NCBI GenBank assembly: GCA_022839105.1
Contig: JALHDH010000058.1
Span: 1 to 20,368, forward strand
DNA length: 20,368 bases
Direction of reading: 5' to 3'
Source: a bacterium
GTDB lineage: Bacteria > Vulcanimicrobiota > Xenobia > Xenobiales > Xenobiaceae
How positions within the stretch are numbered: position 1 is the stretch's first letter; each line of letters begins with the position of its first letter. Made by a program: the position numbers and the translations under genes. A model generated the notes under the pieces. The model was not told where the DNA came from. It worked only from the letters and a program-made list of their open reading frames with translations, and ran no database searches. Shown here one piece after another: positions 6,812 to 14,716 of this stretch.

Positions 6812-7699
6812 CTAGAGCTTCGGGGCCATCTGGCGCAGCGCGTTGAGGACGGCCTCTGGCCCGCCCTGCTCGTCGATCTCCAGGAACTTCCGGAACTCGG
6901 CGCGCTCGGCCGGCTTCTGCTTGAGCCCCCAGCTTTCGGGGCGGACCGGGGCCCCCAACTGCGCCAGGACATGGTAGCCCGACCACAGACCCAGGCCCAT
7001 GGTCAGGTCCTCCCGCTTCTGCAGGCCCAGGCGGGTGGCATACAGCGAGCCCCAGCCGCAGGCCAGTCCGTTCATCACCGAGAGGGGGTGCTGGCCCTTG
7101 CGGACCAGGACCCGGGCGTTGGCGATCCCGGTCCCTCCCGGGTGGTAGGTGCACCGGGTGAGGGCGGTCAGGTCCCGACTCCCTCCGGCGGCGGCGATCT
7201 CCTCGGGGGTGGCCAACTGCAGCTCGACCGGGAATTCCAGATCGAAGCCACTGCGCGTCATGATGCCCCGCGTCACGCCGGCCATGACCCGAAAGTCCAG
7301 GTCGTTGTCGATGGACTTCATGCTCAGGATGCGGACCATGGCCTTGCGAGCGGCCTCCACCGGGTCGAAGGCGTAGATGTCCACGCTGCCCAGGGCCTGA
7401 TTGACGTTGTAGCGGCCGCCGACCTTCTCGACGATGTGGCGGGCCCGCACGAAGGCCCGCCCGCCCAGCACCGTGACGGGAATCGGCTCGCCGTCCAGGC
7501 TGGCCTGGCCGGTCTCGGCATCCAGGCGGAACTGGCCGCCGACCATCTTGAAGAAGGGTTCGGCCTCCAACATCAGGTCCGTGGTCGGACCCGAGACGGC
7601 GCCCGGGAAGGGTTTGTTGTTGAGGAAGACCTCGGGTGGCGCCGCCAGCGCCGGCAGGGTCCATGCGAGCAGGAGCCAGACCAGGATCGAAAGACGCAC
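6812..7699 (-). CDS. Secreted protein with copper amine oxidase N-like domain
   Basis: This 295-residue protein has an N-terminal signal peptide (MRLSILVWLLLAWTLPALA, cleavage near 19-20), so it is exported. Residues about 24-110 resemble the copper amine oxidase N-like domain: a short repeat in which VFLNNKPFPG and GEPIPVTVLGGRAFVRARHI head two similar halves ending in VDIYAF. The C-terminal half (115-295) was not recognised with certainty. The stretch RVLVRKGQHPLSVMNGLACGWGSLY followed by LGLWSGYHVLAQLG recalls the layout of DA1-like peptidases, but the HExxH motif is absent. The start is GTG 7699 with AAGGAGG about nine bases upstream. It lies 89 bases downstream of fetB and could share its transcript. 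Function unknown. Confidence 0.7.
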   Translation of the reverse strand: MRLSILVWLLLAWTLPALAAPPEVFLNNKPFPGAVSGPTTDLMLEAEPFFKMVGGQFRLDAETGQASLDGEPIPVTVLGGRAFVRARHIVEKVGGRYNVNQALGSVDIYAFDPVEAARKAMVRILSMKSIDNDLDFRVMAGVTRGIMTRSGFDLEFPVELQLATPEEIAAAGGSRDLTALTRCTYHPGGTGIANARVLVRKGQHPLSVMNGLACGWGSLYATRLGLQKREDLTMGLGLWSGYHVLAQLGAPVRPESWGLKQKPAERAEFRKFLEIDEQGGPEAVLNALRQMAPKL

Positions 7700-7788
7700 G
7701 TTGCAGGGCCTCCTTGGCCAGGGTTCCGACCTTCCCGGCCCGGCCTTTCCAGGAACCGATGGCCGCTTCCTTCCCCAGGAGGCCTGCC

Positions 7789-8562
7789 TCAGGCCGGCAG
7801 ATCCAAGGCCTCGAGCCCGGTGAAGAAGAGCCGGCGGGCCAGGCGGGTCACCAGCAGGGCGCTGAAGAGGGCCGCGATGAAGATCAGGGCCAGGATGGTC
7901 AACTGCATCTCGGCCGCCTTCATGGGGCTCTGCCCACCCAGGAGCATGCCGGTCATCATCCCAGGGATATGCACCACGCCGGTCGTCTTGAGGCTGTTCA
8001 GGCTGGGGATCAGGGCCGCTTCCAGGGTGGAGCGGGCGCTCGAGCCCATGGCTGTGTCGGGGTCGACCCCCAGGCTCAGCCAGGCCTCAACCCGATCCCG
8101 CTGCAGCTTGAGATCCGAGCGCAATCGCTCCAGGGCCAGGGCCGTGGCGTTCATGGCGTTCCCGATCACCATCCCTGAGATGGGGATCAGGAAGTTGGGA
8201 CGCAATTCGAAGACCCGGGCCAGGGCCATGGGGACCAGGATGGCCCCGGTGGCCAGGCCGATGCACCCCAGGGCGAAGCGGAAGGTGGCCAGCCGCCGGT
8301 CGATCCGCCGGGCGGCCGTCCAGGCGGCCACCAAGACCATGAGGGTCAGCAAGGCCACCGACAAGGCCAGGTGGTCCACCTCGAAGACGAAGAGCAGGAC
8401 CGAGCCCATGATCGCCAGTTGGGCCGCTCCCTGCAGCATGGCCAGGAAGGCCTCGCGGGCGGCCGGCAGGCGCATGCGGAACATCATGAGCAGCACGGCC
8501 CCCACGTACAGCCCCAGCATGCCCAGCCTCCAGGGGTCCAACGAACCCAGGGCCTGGCTCAT
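7789..8562 (-). CDS. fetB: FetB-type metal export ABC permease
   Basis: This 257-residue membrane protein has about seven hydrophobic segments. It carries the family hallmarks PISGMVIGNAMNATALALER near residues 127-146 and the later PGMMTGMLLGGQSPMKAA. These match FetB/YbbM (UPF0014). In Escherichia coli, FetB with FetA exports iron and relieves peroxide stress. It should sit in the inner membrane with two FetA subunits. Its ATG overlaps the TGA of the upstream ATPase gene by four bases (ATGA, 8562-8559), indicating translational coupling. The metal is assumed to be iron from the family; the sequence alone does not prove it. Confidence 0.9.
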   Translation of the reverse strand: MSQALGSLDPWRLGMLGLYVGAVLLMMFRMRLPAAREAFLAMLQGAAQLAIMGSVLLFVFEVDHLALSVALLTLMVLVAAWTAARRIDRRLATFRFALGCIGLATGAILVPMALARVFELRPNFLIPISGMVIGNAMNATALALERLRSDLKLQRDRVEAWLSLGVDPDTAMGSSARSTLEAALIPSLNSLKTTGVVHIPGMMTGMLLGGQSPMKAAEMQLTILALIFIAALFSALLVTRLARRLFFTGLEALDLPA

Positions 8563-9200
8563 GGCCTCCCTCCATTCGAGGAGGGAACCTGGGAGCCGCC
8601 TTCCAGTCGGATCTGCCGGTCGGTGAGACGGCGGACCTGAGCCGGGTCGTGGCTGACCAGGATCCAGCCGACCGGGGTTCGGGCCAGGAGCTCCTCGACC
8701 ATGCGGACCCGGTCCTCGTCCAGGGCCGAGGTCGGCTCATCCAACAAGAGCATGGCCGGCCGGATGGCCAGGGCCCGCGCCAGAGCCACCCTCTGGCGCT
8801 CTCCCTCCGAGAGGGCCTGGGCCTCCCTGTCCCCGGCGCCAGCCAGGTCCAGATCCCGAAGCAGGCCCTGGACCTCGACCTCCAGGCCGTGATGGCGCGC
8901 GGCCACGAGCACGTTCTCGGCCACGGTCCCCTCGAACATGGCGGGCCTCTGGCCCACCAGCACCAGGGTTCGCCGCCAGGCTCGGGGGCCCAACTCGGCC
9001 AGGGGGCTTCCCCTCCAGGTCAGGATTCCCGAGAAATCCGGCTCCAGGGCAACCAGGGCCCGCAGGAGCGTGGTCTTTCCGGCGCCCGAGCCACCCACCA
9101 GGCCGACCCGTTCGCCGAGGGCGACCTGAAGCGAGATCCCGTGCAGGATCTCGGAGCCCCCCTTGCGGACGGAGAGGTTCTCGACGCGCAGCCCTTCCAT
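8559..9200 (-). CDS. fetA: FetA-type ABC transporter ATP-binding protein
   Basis: This 213-residue ATPase has all motifs in order: Walker A GGSGAGKT (36-43), Q-loop in LVGQRPAMF (81-89), signature LSEGERQ (130-136), Walker B LLLDEP (151-156) and the switch histidine in SHD (H184). It powers the adjacent FetB permease. The reading frame is open far upstream, but the only methionine that starts a normal ABC domain is at 9200 (MEGLRVENLSV). Its Shine-Dalgarno is weak (GGGG about seven bases upstream). It diverges from the SagB-type gene across a 133-base gap in which no clear promoter was seen. Confidence 0.9.
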   Translation of the reverse strand: MEGLRVENLSVRKGGSEILHGISLQVALGERVGLVGGSGAGKTTLLRALVALEPDFSGILTWRGSPLAELGPRAWRRTLVLVGQRPAMFEGTVAENVLVAARHHGLEVEVQGLLRDLDLAGAGDREAQALSEGERQRVALARALAIRPAMLLLDEPTSALDEDRVRMVEELLARTPVGWILVSHDPAQVRRLTDRQIRLEGGSQVPSSNGGRP

Positions 9201-9333
9201 GAATGCCCCGGTTCTTCGGGCCCGAGCGGGGAATCCTCCAGGCCCGGCCAGGGAGGAGGCCAGGACGAGGCGAAGGGCGGACGCGGACCCACCGGAAGCC
9301 TCCGGGCTCCAGACCCCGAACCGGAGTTCACCG

Positions 9334-9960
9334 ATGAGCGAGATCCCGGACGAAAGCCCCCTGCTGGAATTGCCCCCCCCCCGCTCGGCCAGCGGCCCGC
9401 AGAGCCTCGAGATGGCCCTGTCCCGGCGCCGCTCGCGGCGAGAGTTCCAGCCGAACCCCCTGCAGCCCGAACAGATCGGCCAGTTGGCCTGGGCCTGCCA
9501 GGGGCTGAGCGAACCTGGCGGATTGCGCACGGCCCCCTCGGCAGGCGGCCTGCACCCTCTGAGACTCCATGTGGCCACCTGGGAGGGGCTCTTCGAGTAC
9601 CTGCCCGACTTCCACGCCCTGCGCGTGAGATCGAGAAAGGACCTGCGGGGCGGGCTGAGCCGGGCCTGCCCGGGCCAGGAGTGGGTGGGCCGGGCCCCGG
9701 CCATCTGCGCCCTTTCGGCGGATCCCACAAGGGTCTTCAGGCGCTACGGGACGGGAAGAGGCACCCGATACCTGCACCTGGAGGCGGGACACGCGGCCCA
9801 GAACCTGCTCTTGCAGGCGGCGGCCCTGGATCTCTGGGCGACTCCCCTGGGCGCCTTCGAAGACTCCCGGGTCTCATGCATCCTGGATCTGCCCGAGGGG
9901 CACCTTCCCCTGTACCTGATCCCGGTCGGAACTCCCATGCGCCGCCCGGGCCAGCCTTGA
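9334..9960 (+). CDS. SagB/ThcOx-type nitroreductase-family protein
   Basis: This 208-residue FMN-binding flavoprotein family member has SRRRSRREF (30-38) with the paired arginines that contact FMN phosphate. It then has LAWACQGLSEPGGLRTAPSAGGLHPL with the APSAGxxxP signature of SagB/ThcOx proteins, and a C-terminal ALDLWATPLGAFED. In toxin clusters SagB oxidises azolines to azoles, but here there is no YcaO cyclodehydratase or precursor peptide in view. An unrelated redox role is therefore as likely. ATG 9334 is preceded by GGAG at 9322-9325. It is followed by a HAD phosphatase gene 56 bases on, probably co-transcribed. Confidence 0.8.
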   Translation: MSEIPDESPLLELPPPRSASGPQSLEMALSRRRSRREFQPNPLQPEQIGQLAWACQGLSEPGGLRTAPSAGGLHPLRLHVATWEGLFEYLPDFHALRVRSRKDLRGGLSRACPGQEWVGRAPAICALSADPTRVFRRYGTGRGTRYLHLEAGHAAQNLLLQAAALDLWATPLGAFEDSRVSCILDLPEGHLPLYLIPVGTPMRRPGQP

Positions 9961-10016
9961 TCGAGACCCCGGCAAAGGGTCCCGGGCCGGACCCGCAGAA
10001 GGTCCCGCAGGTCCCC

Positions 10017-10673
10017 ATGAGCCGAACCGCCGCCTTCTTCGACCTGGACCGCACCCTGATCGATGTCAACAGCGCGATCCTGTGGGCTCGAGCCGAGCGC
10101 CGGGACGGGAACCTCTCGCTGCTGCAGTTGATCAAGGTCCTGTACTGGGCGGGGCTGTACCACCTCTCACTGGTCAACGCCGAGACCACGGCCGAGGTGG
10201 CCCTGGCCCATTACCGGCACCGCTCGGTGGCCGATCTGGAACGTCGGGCCCGGGAGTGGTTCCACCGCGAGATCCGCCACAGGCTGCGGCCGGGCGCGCG
10301 CCAGGCCCTGGACTGGCATCACAGGGCAGGCCATCTGCTGGTCCTGCTGACCACCAGCTTCCATCACGCGGCCCGGGAGGCGGCCGAGACCTGGGGCTTC
10401 GACGCCTGGATCGCCAACCGTCCCCTGGAGGACGAGCAGGGCCGGATGATCGGGCAATGCGAGAAGCCTCTGTGCTTCGGCTCGGGAAAGGTGGCCCGGG
10501 CCGAGAGGTGGGCCGAGCAGAACCGGGTGACCCTCCAGGACTGCTTCTTCTACAGCGACTCCTTCACGGATCTTCCGATGCTCGAGCGCGTGGGGAATCC
10601 CCGGGTGGTGGCCCCGGATCCCCGGTTGCGCCGGCTGGCTCGCGCCCGAGGCTGGCCTATTCTGTCCTGGTAG
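10017..10673 (+). CDS. HAD superfamily subclass IB phosphatase
   Basis: This 218-residue protein has the four HAD motifs. Motif I is FFDLDRT (7-13, nucleophile D9 and acid D11); motif II is the TTS at 112-114; motif III is K158 in GSGKVARAE; motif IV is YSDSFTDLPML (179-189, D181 and D185). The all-helical cap between residues 20 and 95, with the PSPase-like core, places it in subclass IB. Members act on phosphoserine-like or lysophospholipid phosphates; the substrate cannot be told here. ATG 10017 directly precedes the motif-I strand. A TTG overlapping the previous stop would add 20 unconserved residues and is disfavoured. It ends seven bases from a convergent gene. Confidence 0.88.
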   Translation: MSRTAAFFDLDRTLIDVNSAILWARAERRDGNLSLLQLIKVLYWAGLYHLSLVNAETTAEVALAHYRHRSVADLERRAREWFHREIRHRLRPGARQALDWHHRAGHLLVLLTTSFHHAAREAAETWGFDAWIANRPLEDEQGRMIGQCEKPLCFGSGKVARAERWAEQNRVTLQDCFFYSDSFTDLPMLERVGNPRVVAPDPRLRRLARARGWPILSW

Positions 10674-10684
10674 CCTCGGGCTAC
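10670..10684. terminator. Hairpin enclosing both stop codons of convergent genes
   Basis: GTAGCC (10670-10675), TCG and GGCTAC (10679-10684) form a perfect six-base-pair stem with a three-base loop. The TAG of the HAD gene (10671-10673) lies in the left arm and the TAG of the DoxX gene (10683-10681) in the right arm. No T-run follows on either strand, so a bidirectional terminator is only suggested. Confidence 0.35.
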
Positions 10685-11118
10685 TCGAGAACCTTCAGCG
10701 GCCGCTCCCCGTCCGAAGCCTTGGGCAGGGGGAGGAAACGCCCCACGCTGAAGGCCCCCGGCCCCGCCACCAGGATGGGGAAGAGCAGGCCCAGCAGGGC
10801 CAGGTTGAACTCGAAGCCTCCCGAGGAGGCGAAGAAACCGTTCTTGCCGTGCACCATCCAGATGGCCCCGAACATGATCAGCATGTTGGAGGCCGCCGAG
10901 AAGCGTGCCAGGAAGCCGACCACCAGGCCGGCCCCGCCGAAGAACTCGCCGATGGCGACCAGCCACGCCACCGGCCCCAGCATGCCCAGCAGGCCCTCGA
11001 TGCCCTGTCCCCCGAAGGCCCCGAAGAGCTTCTGGGCCCCATGGGCCATGAAGATCACTCCTGCCACCAGGCGCAGCACCAGAAGAGACCAGTTGATGGC
11101 TGCCCGATCGCCTTGCAT
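10681..11118 (-). CDS. DoxX family membrane protein
   Basis: This 145-residue integral membrane protein has four hydrophobic segments at about 10-30, 45-65, 72-92 and 103-122. The first contains the family-like LVLRLVAGVIFMAHGAQKLF with the HGxQKLFG pattern of DoxX/DoxD. Members include subunits of quinone-linked oxidoreductases and redox-homeostasis proteins; many are uncharacterised. ATG 11118 has a strong Shine-Dalgarno, GGAGGAGGAA, about six bases upstream. It is the last gene of the minus-strand run and follows the SEC-C gene by 41 bases. Confidence 0.85.
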   Translation of the reverse strand: MQGDRAAINWSLLVLRLVAGVIFMAHGAQKLFGAFGGQGIEGLLGMLGPVAWLVAIGEFFGGAGLVVGFLARFSAASNMLIMFGAIWMVHGKNGFFASSGGFEFNLALLGLLFPILVAGPGAFSVGRFLPLPKASDGERPLKVLE

Positions 11119-11159
11119 GTCGGTTCCTCCTCCGGAACAGGTCTGTCCTGATGAGGATC

Positions 11160-12200
11160 CTACCCGCCTGAGGAGCCCTTGGAACCCCGCCCTCCGCCCG
11201 GACTCAGGTCCTGGTCCAGGTGGCACTTCTTGTATTTCCGACCACTCCCGCACCAGCAGGGCTCGTTGCGTCCAGGACGCCGGGCTGGTGGAGCCGCCGC
11301 GGAGGTCCAGCACTGCCGGGTCACATGGAAGGCGAGGCCGCCCGAGAGCTGGAGGACCTCGCCGACCACCCGCTCCCGGTCGGGAAGGTCGGATTCCAGG
11401 TAGGCCTCGACCGCCTCCATGGCCTGGGAAAGCAGATCCAGGTCCCGGGGGCCCGCAAAGGGCCGCGGATCCCCGGGGCTGGAGGCCACGGGGATCCACT
11501 CCGGATCGGCCAGAGGCCATCCGTGCCCGGCGATCTCGGCCTGTACGACGGGGCCGGCCACCTCGGGCGGGGTGAACTGCATGAAGAGCCGGACCTGGCG
11601 GGAGTCCTCCAGGAAGGCTCCGACCTGCTCGGTCGAGGCGAAGAGGGCCAGGCCCTGGTCGGGGCTGTTGGCCCCCATGACGCTGGCCACCAGGGGAGAT
11701 TCCTCCAGCCCCTCCAGGATCAGCAGGTCCGAGTCCTCCAGGGCCATCCAGGGTTCCAGGGCGGCCCAGCGGGCCGCCGACTCGAAGAAGCGGGCCACCG
11801 CGGCGGGATCGGCATCCTCCCGGCTCAGATAGCCCGCGGCCCGAGCCAGTCGCCGGCCGGCCTTCTCCAAAGCCTCGCCGGCCAGCGTCAGCGGGTTCGC
11901 CTCCACCAGGATCCCGGTTCCGGCCAGGAGGTCCTGCAGGGCATCCCGGACCGGAGCCTCCTCGACCAGCAGGCGGGCCGGGAGGCCCGGCTGGCCTTGT
12001 CGGGGCTCCACCAGGGCCTCGACCAGCGCCTCCCAGAAGGCCTCAGGGCCGGCTTCGGGTGGCGCCAGGACGAAACCCCGGACCTCACCGCTGGCCTCGT
12101 CGACCCAGGCCACCTGATGGCAGGCCTGGCCGGGAAGCTCGCGTCGGGCGCCCATCCAGGTGGAGTCCAGACGGGGAAGATCGGAATCCAGGAAGTTCAT
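11160..12200 (-). CDS. SEC-C motif protein with DUF6930-like N-terminal part
   Basis: This 346-residue soluble protein ends with a zinc-binding SEC-C motif, GRNEPCWCGSGRKYKKCH (310-327; CxC...KC plus H), also found at the C-terminus of SecA. Residues about 1-115, with FVLAPPEAGPEAFWEALVEALVEP and ARLLVEEAPVRDAL, resemble the DUF6930 domain as I remember it. The middle is not recognised. The reading frame is open upstream, but ATG 12200 lies seven bases after the stop of the NYN gene and has GAGGA before it, giving tight coupling. The SEC-C motif suggests a binding role for ribosome, SecB or nucleic acid; no specific function can be given. Confidence 0.75.
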   Translation of the reverse strand: MNFLDSDLPRLDSTWMGARRELPGQACHQVAWVDEASGEVRGFVLAPPEAGPEAFWEALVEALVEPRQGQPGLPARLLVEEAPVRDALQDLLAGTGILVEANPLTLAGEALEKAGRRLARAAGYLSREDADPAAVARFFESAARWAALEPWMALEDSDLLILEGLEESPLVASVMGANSPDQGLALFASTEQVGAFLEDSRQVRLFMQFTPPEVAGPVVQAEIAGHGWPLADPEWIPVASSPGDPRPFAGPRDLDLLSQAMEAVEAYLESDLPDRERVVGEVLQLSGGLAFHVTRQCWTSAAAPPARRPGRNEPCWCGSGRKYKKCHLDQDLSPGGGRGSKGSSGG

Positions 12201-12207
12201 GACGTCC

Positions 12208-13230
12208 TCAAACCGGAATTCGCAGGAAGTGCCGCCGCGAGCCGTCGCGCACGCGCTGCGGCTCGAGAAGGACGAATCCGGCCTGAGCCAGATCCCGCAC
12301 CAGCGAGTCGGCCTCCTCGGGGGCGCATCCGGCCAGCGGGAGGTAGTAGTCGTCCCGGACCGTCTCCCAATCCACCTGGGCCCCTCCCACATCGTCCTGG
12401 GCGGCCGAGAGGGCCTGGCGCAGCAACTCGAGTTCGCTGGCGTCGGGGTCCCGGCGCAGGCCTCGCGAGACCCGGGGAGGCCGCTGGGCCGGCCGGAGGG
12501 GGAAGGTGGCCTTGCCGGAGATCTCCTCGATCTCCCAGAGGAAGAAGCGGTCGGCCGCCTGGCGCAGGCGATAGCTCATCGAGGTCTTCAGGGCCACCAC
12601 CGTGACCTGACGGTGCAGCCTCTTGAGGCGCTCGACCACCTCGCAGAAGTCGGCATCCCCGGTGACCAGGAAGAAGTGCTCGAAGCCGCGGTCCCGGGCC
12701 TCCTCCAGGATGTCCAGGCTCATCACGAAGTCGACCAGGTTCTTGACGGTCCGGTCGCTGACGTGATCCTCGCGGGTCGGCACGGCGACGGTCCGCCATC
12801 CCACCTGCGCCCAGTCGTTCTGGGCGAAACGGGCGCGGGCGGTGAGACTGTCCCAGTTGGCGTAGACCGCCGTGTGGGCGAATCCCTCGCCGCAGATCCT
12901 CCGGCTCAGGGCGTTCAGGCTGCGCACGGCCCGGGGCGTGTTGAACTCGCGACCCGACTCGGCCACCCGGTAGAAGAGATTCTCGAAATCGACGTAACAG
13001 GCGGTCCGGATCGGAGAGGGAGGGGCCTCGGGACCCCTCCGGGGAAGGGGATCGGGCCTGGCGACCGGCACGCACTCCGGCGGGGCGGCGGGTTCCGAGA
13101 CCGGAGCGGAGGGGGGTCTGTCCTCCACCCGGGCTGGAGGTGAAGACGCCTGCCCACCGGGCGGAGACGCACTTCGGCCCGGAGGGGCGCTGGAGTTCCT
13201 CTTCTTGGCAACCGGGCGCTTTCTTCCCAT
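12208..13230 (-). CDS. NYN (LabA-like PIN-fold) domain protein, candidate RNase
   Basis: This 340-residue protein has three parts. Residues 1-74 are a low-complexity tail rich in proline, arginine and serine. Residues 75-236 are an NYN domain: ACYVDFENLFYRV (77-89, acidic D81, N84), KNLVDFVMSLDILE (163-176, D167) and FFLVTGDADFCEVV (186-199, D192, D194), then VTVVALKTSMSYRLRQAADRF. These acidic positions are the metal-binding set of PIN/NYN nucleases. Residues about 250-340 look like a small winged-helix domain, possibly OST-HTH/LOTUS-like, a common NYN partner that binds RNA. ATG 13230 has AAGGAAA before it. A role in RNA turnover is inferred from the fold only. Confidence 0.85.
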   Translation of the reverse strand: MGRKRPVAKKRNSSAPPGRSASPPGGQASSPPARVEDRPPSAPVSEPAAPPECVPVARPDPLPRRGPEAPPSPIRTACYVDFENLFYRVAESGREFNTPRAVRSLNALSRRICGEGFAHTAVYANWDSLTARARFAQNDWAQVGWRTVAVPTREDHVSDRTVKNLVDFVMSLDILEEARDRGFEHFFLVTGDADFCEVVERLKRLHRQVTVVALKTSMSYRLRQAADRFFLWEIEEISGKATFPLRPAQRPPRVSRGLRRDPDASELELLRQALSAAQDDVGGAQVDWETVRDDYYLPLAGCAPEEADSLVRDLAQAGFVLLEPQRVRDGSRRHFLRIPV

Positions 13231-13285
13231 CGATTTCCTTCCCTCGGCTTCGTCCTGGCGAGGCCTGACGGCTCTGTTGGAGGCT

Positions 13286-14644
13286 CTACTCAGCCACCGG
13301 CTCGCGCATCAACACGAACTCCTCGGCCAGCGTCGGATGCAGGGCCATGGTCTGATCCAGGACCTTCTTGGTGACGCCTGCCTCCAGCGAGATGGCCAGG
13401 GCCTGGAGAATCTCGGGCGCTTCCTCGCCGAACATGTGCGCTCCCAGGACCCGGTCGTCGGCCCCGTCCACCACCAGCTTCATCATGACCCGGTCCTGCC
13501 TGGAAGTCAGCGAGATCCTCATGGGCCGGAAACGGGTCCGGAAGACGCGGATCGGTCGCCCCTGGGCTCGGGCCTCCTCCTCCGAGAGGCCCACCGAGGC
13601 CACCGGAGGCGTGGTGAAGACGGCTTTGGGGATCCGGTCGTAGCAGACGCGCGTCGGGTTCCGGCGGAAGAGGGTCTCGACCAGGGCCCGCGCCTCGGCG
13701 ATGGCCACGGGCGTCAACTGGACCCGCCCGGTCACGTCCCCCACGGCATGGATATGCGGCACGCTGGTGGTGGAGTCCTCATCCACCACGATGGCTCCCG
13801 ACGGGTCCACCTCGACCCCGGCTTCCTCCAGGCCCAGATCCCGGGTATTGGGAACCCGTCCGGTGGCGAAGAGGATGCGGTCGACCAGCAGTTCCGAAGA
13901 GTCCGAGAGCCGGACCCGGGCCTGCGCTCCTTCCATGCGGGACTCTTCCAGCCGGGTCCTGGGCAGCACCCGGATTCCCCGGGCCTGGAACGACTCGGTC
14001 AGGGCACCTCGAAGATCCAGATCGAAGCCGGGAAGCAGCAACTGGCTGCGGAAGACCAGCGTCACCTCCGTGCCCATGGCGTGCAGGAGGCTGGCGAACT
14101 CGGCGCCGATGAAGCCGCTCCCCACGATCAGGATTCGCCGAGGCAGGGTGGAGCTCTGGAAGAGATCGTCGGAGACCCAGGCCACCTTGGCCGCGGGAGT
14201 CTGCGGCACGAACGGACGCGCGCCCGTGGCCACCAGGATCCTGCGTCCTTCCAGGCGCACCCCGCCGACCTCCACGGTGTGGGGGTCGAGGAAGCGCGCG
14301 TGCCCGCGGTGCAGATCCACCCCGGCCTTGTCCAGCATCCCCAGGTAGACCCCTTCCAGACGCTGCAGCTCGGCACGGATGGCCCCCTGCAGGCGAGGGA
14401 AGTCCAGGCTGGCCGGAGGAACCTCCCAGCCGAAGGCGCCGGCCATGTCCAGGGTTTCGCGGATCTGTCCCGCGTAGACCAGCAGCTTCTTGGGGATGCA
14501 GCCCCGGTGGACGCAGGTTCCGCCGATCTGGCCTTCCTCGCAGAGCCCCACCCTGGCTCCCAGGGCCCCGGCCCGGCGGGCCGCGGCCACGCCACCCGAC
14601 CCTCCGCCGAGGACCAGGAGATCGTAGGTCTGGTGAACCGACAT
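13286..14644 (-). CDS. gor: Glutathione reductase-type pyridine nucleotide-disulfide reductase
   Basis: This 452-residue flavoenzyme is of normal family length. Visible features: FAD-binding GGGSGG (13-18), redox-active disulfide GGTCVHRGCIPKKLL (C44 and C49), a second dinucleotide fold GSGFIG (175-180) with R199 nearby, ATGRVPNT and the second FAD motif HAVGDVTG, and the dimer-interface base HPTLAEE (H436). CVxxGCxPKKLLVYA and HPTxAEEFVxMR are closest to glutathione reductase in my memory, better than to lipoamide dehydrogenase or mercuric reductase. Of the two NADPH arginines known in human enzyme only one has a clear counterpart (R199), so coenzyme choice is open. It would keep glutathione or a related thiol reduced in the cytosol. 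Confidence 0.8.
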   Translation of the reverse strand: MSVHQTYDLLVLGGGSGGVAAARRAGALGARVGLCEEGQIGGTCVHRGCIPKKLLVYAGQIRETLDMAGAFGWEVPPASLDFPRLQGAIRAELQRLEGVYLGMLDKAGVDLHRGHARFLDPHTVEVGGVRLEGRRILVATGARPFVPQTPAAKVAWVSDDLFQSSTLPRRILIVGSGFIGAEFASLLHAMGTEVTLVFRSQLLLPGFDLDLRGALTESFQARGIRVLPRTRLEESRMEGAQARVRLSDSSELLVDRILFATGRVPNTRDLGLEEAGVEVDPSGAIVVDEDSTTSVPHIHAVGDVTGRVQLTPVAIAEARALVETLFRRNPTRVCYDRIPKAVFTTPPVASVGLSEEEARAQGRPIRVFRTRFRPMRISLTSRQDRVMMKLVVDGADDRVLGAHMFGEEAPEILQALAISLEAGVTKKVLDQTMALHPTLAEEFVLMREPVAE

Positions 14645-14716
14645 GTCTGCACTCCTCCTGGGGGCCAGGCCCCATCCGTCGGAACCGGGGGGTCCGGTCC
14701 CTGAGCACGGGGCGGC

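Noticed and set aside
5232..7664. 810-codon open frame on the minus strand
   Set aside because: It runs opposite the acyl-CoA ligase and out of frame through the secreted protein gene. Low-complexity product and no motif.
8649..10016. Long N-terminal extension of the HAD phosphatase frame
   Set aside because: The extension is antisense to fetA and out of frame with the SagB-type gene. The HAD motif I follows directly after ATG 10017.
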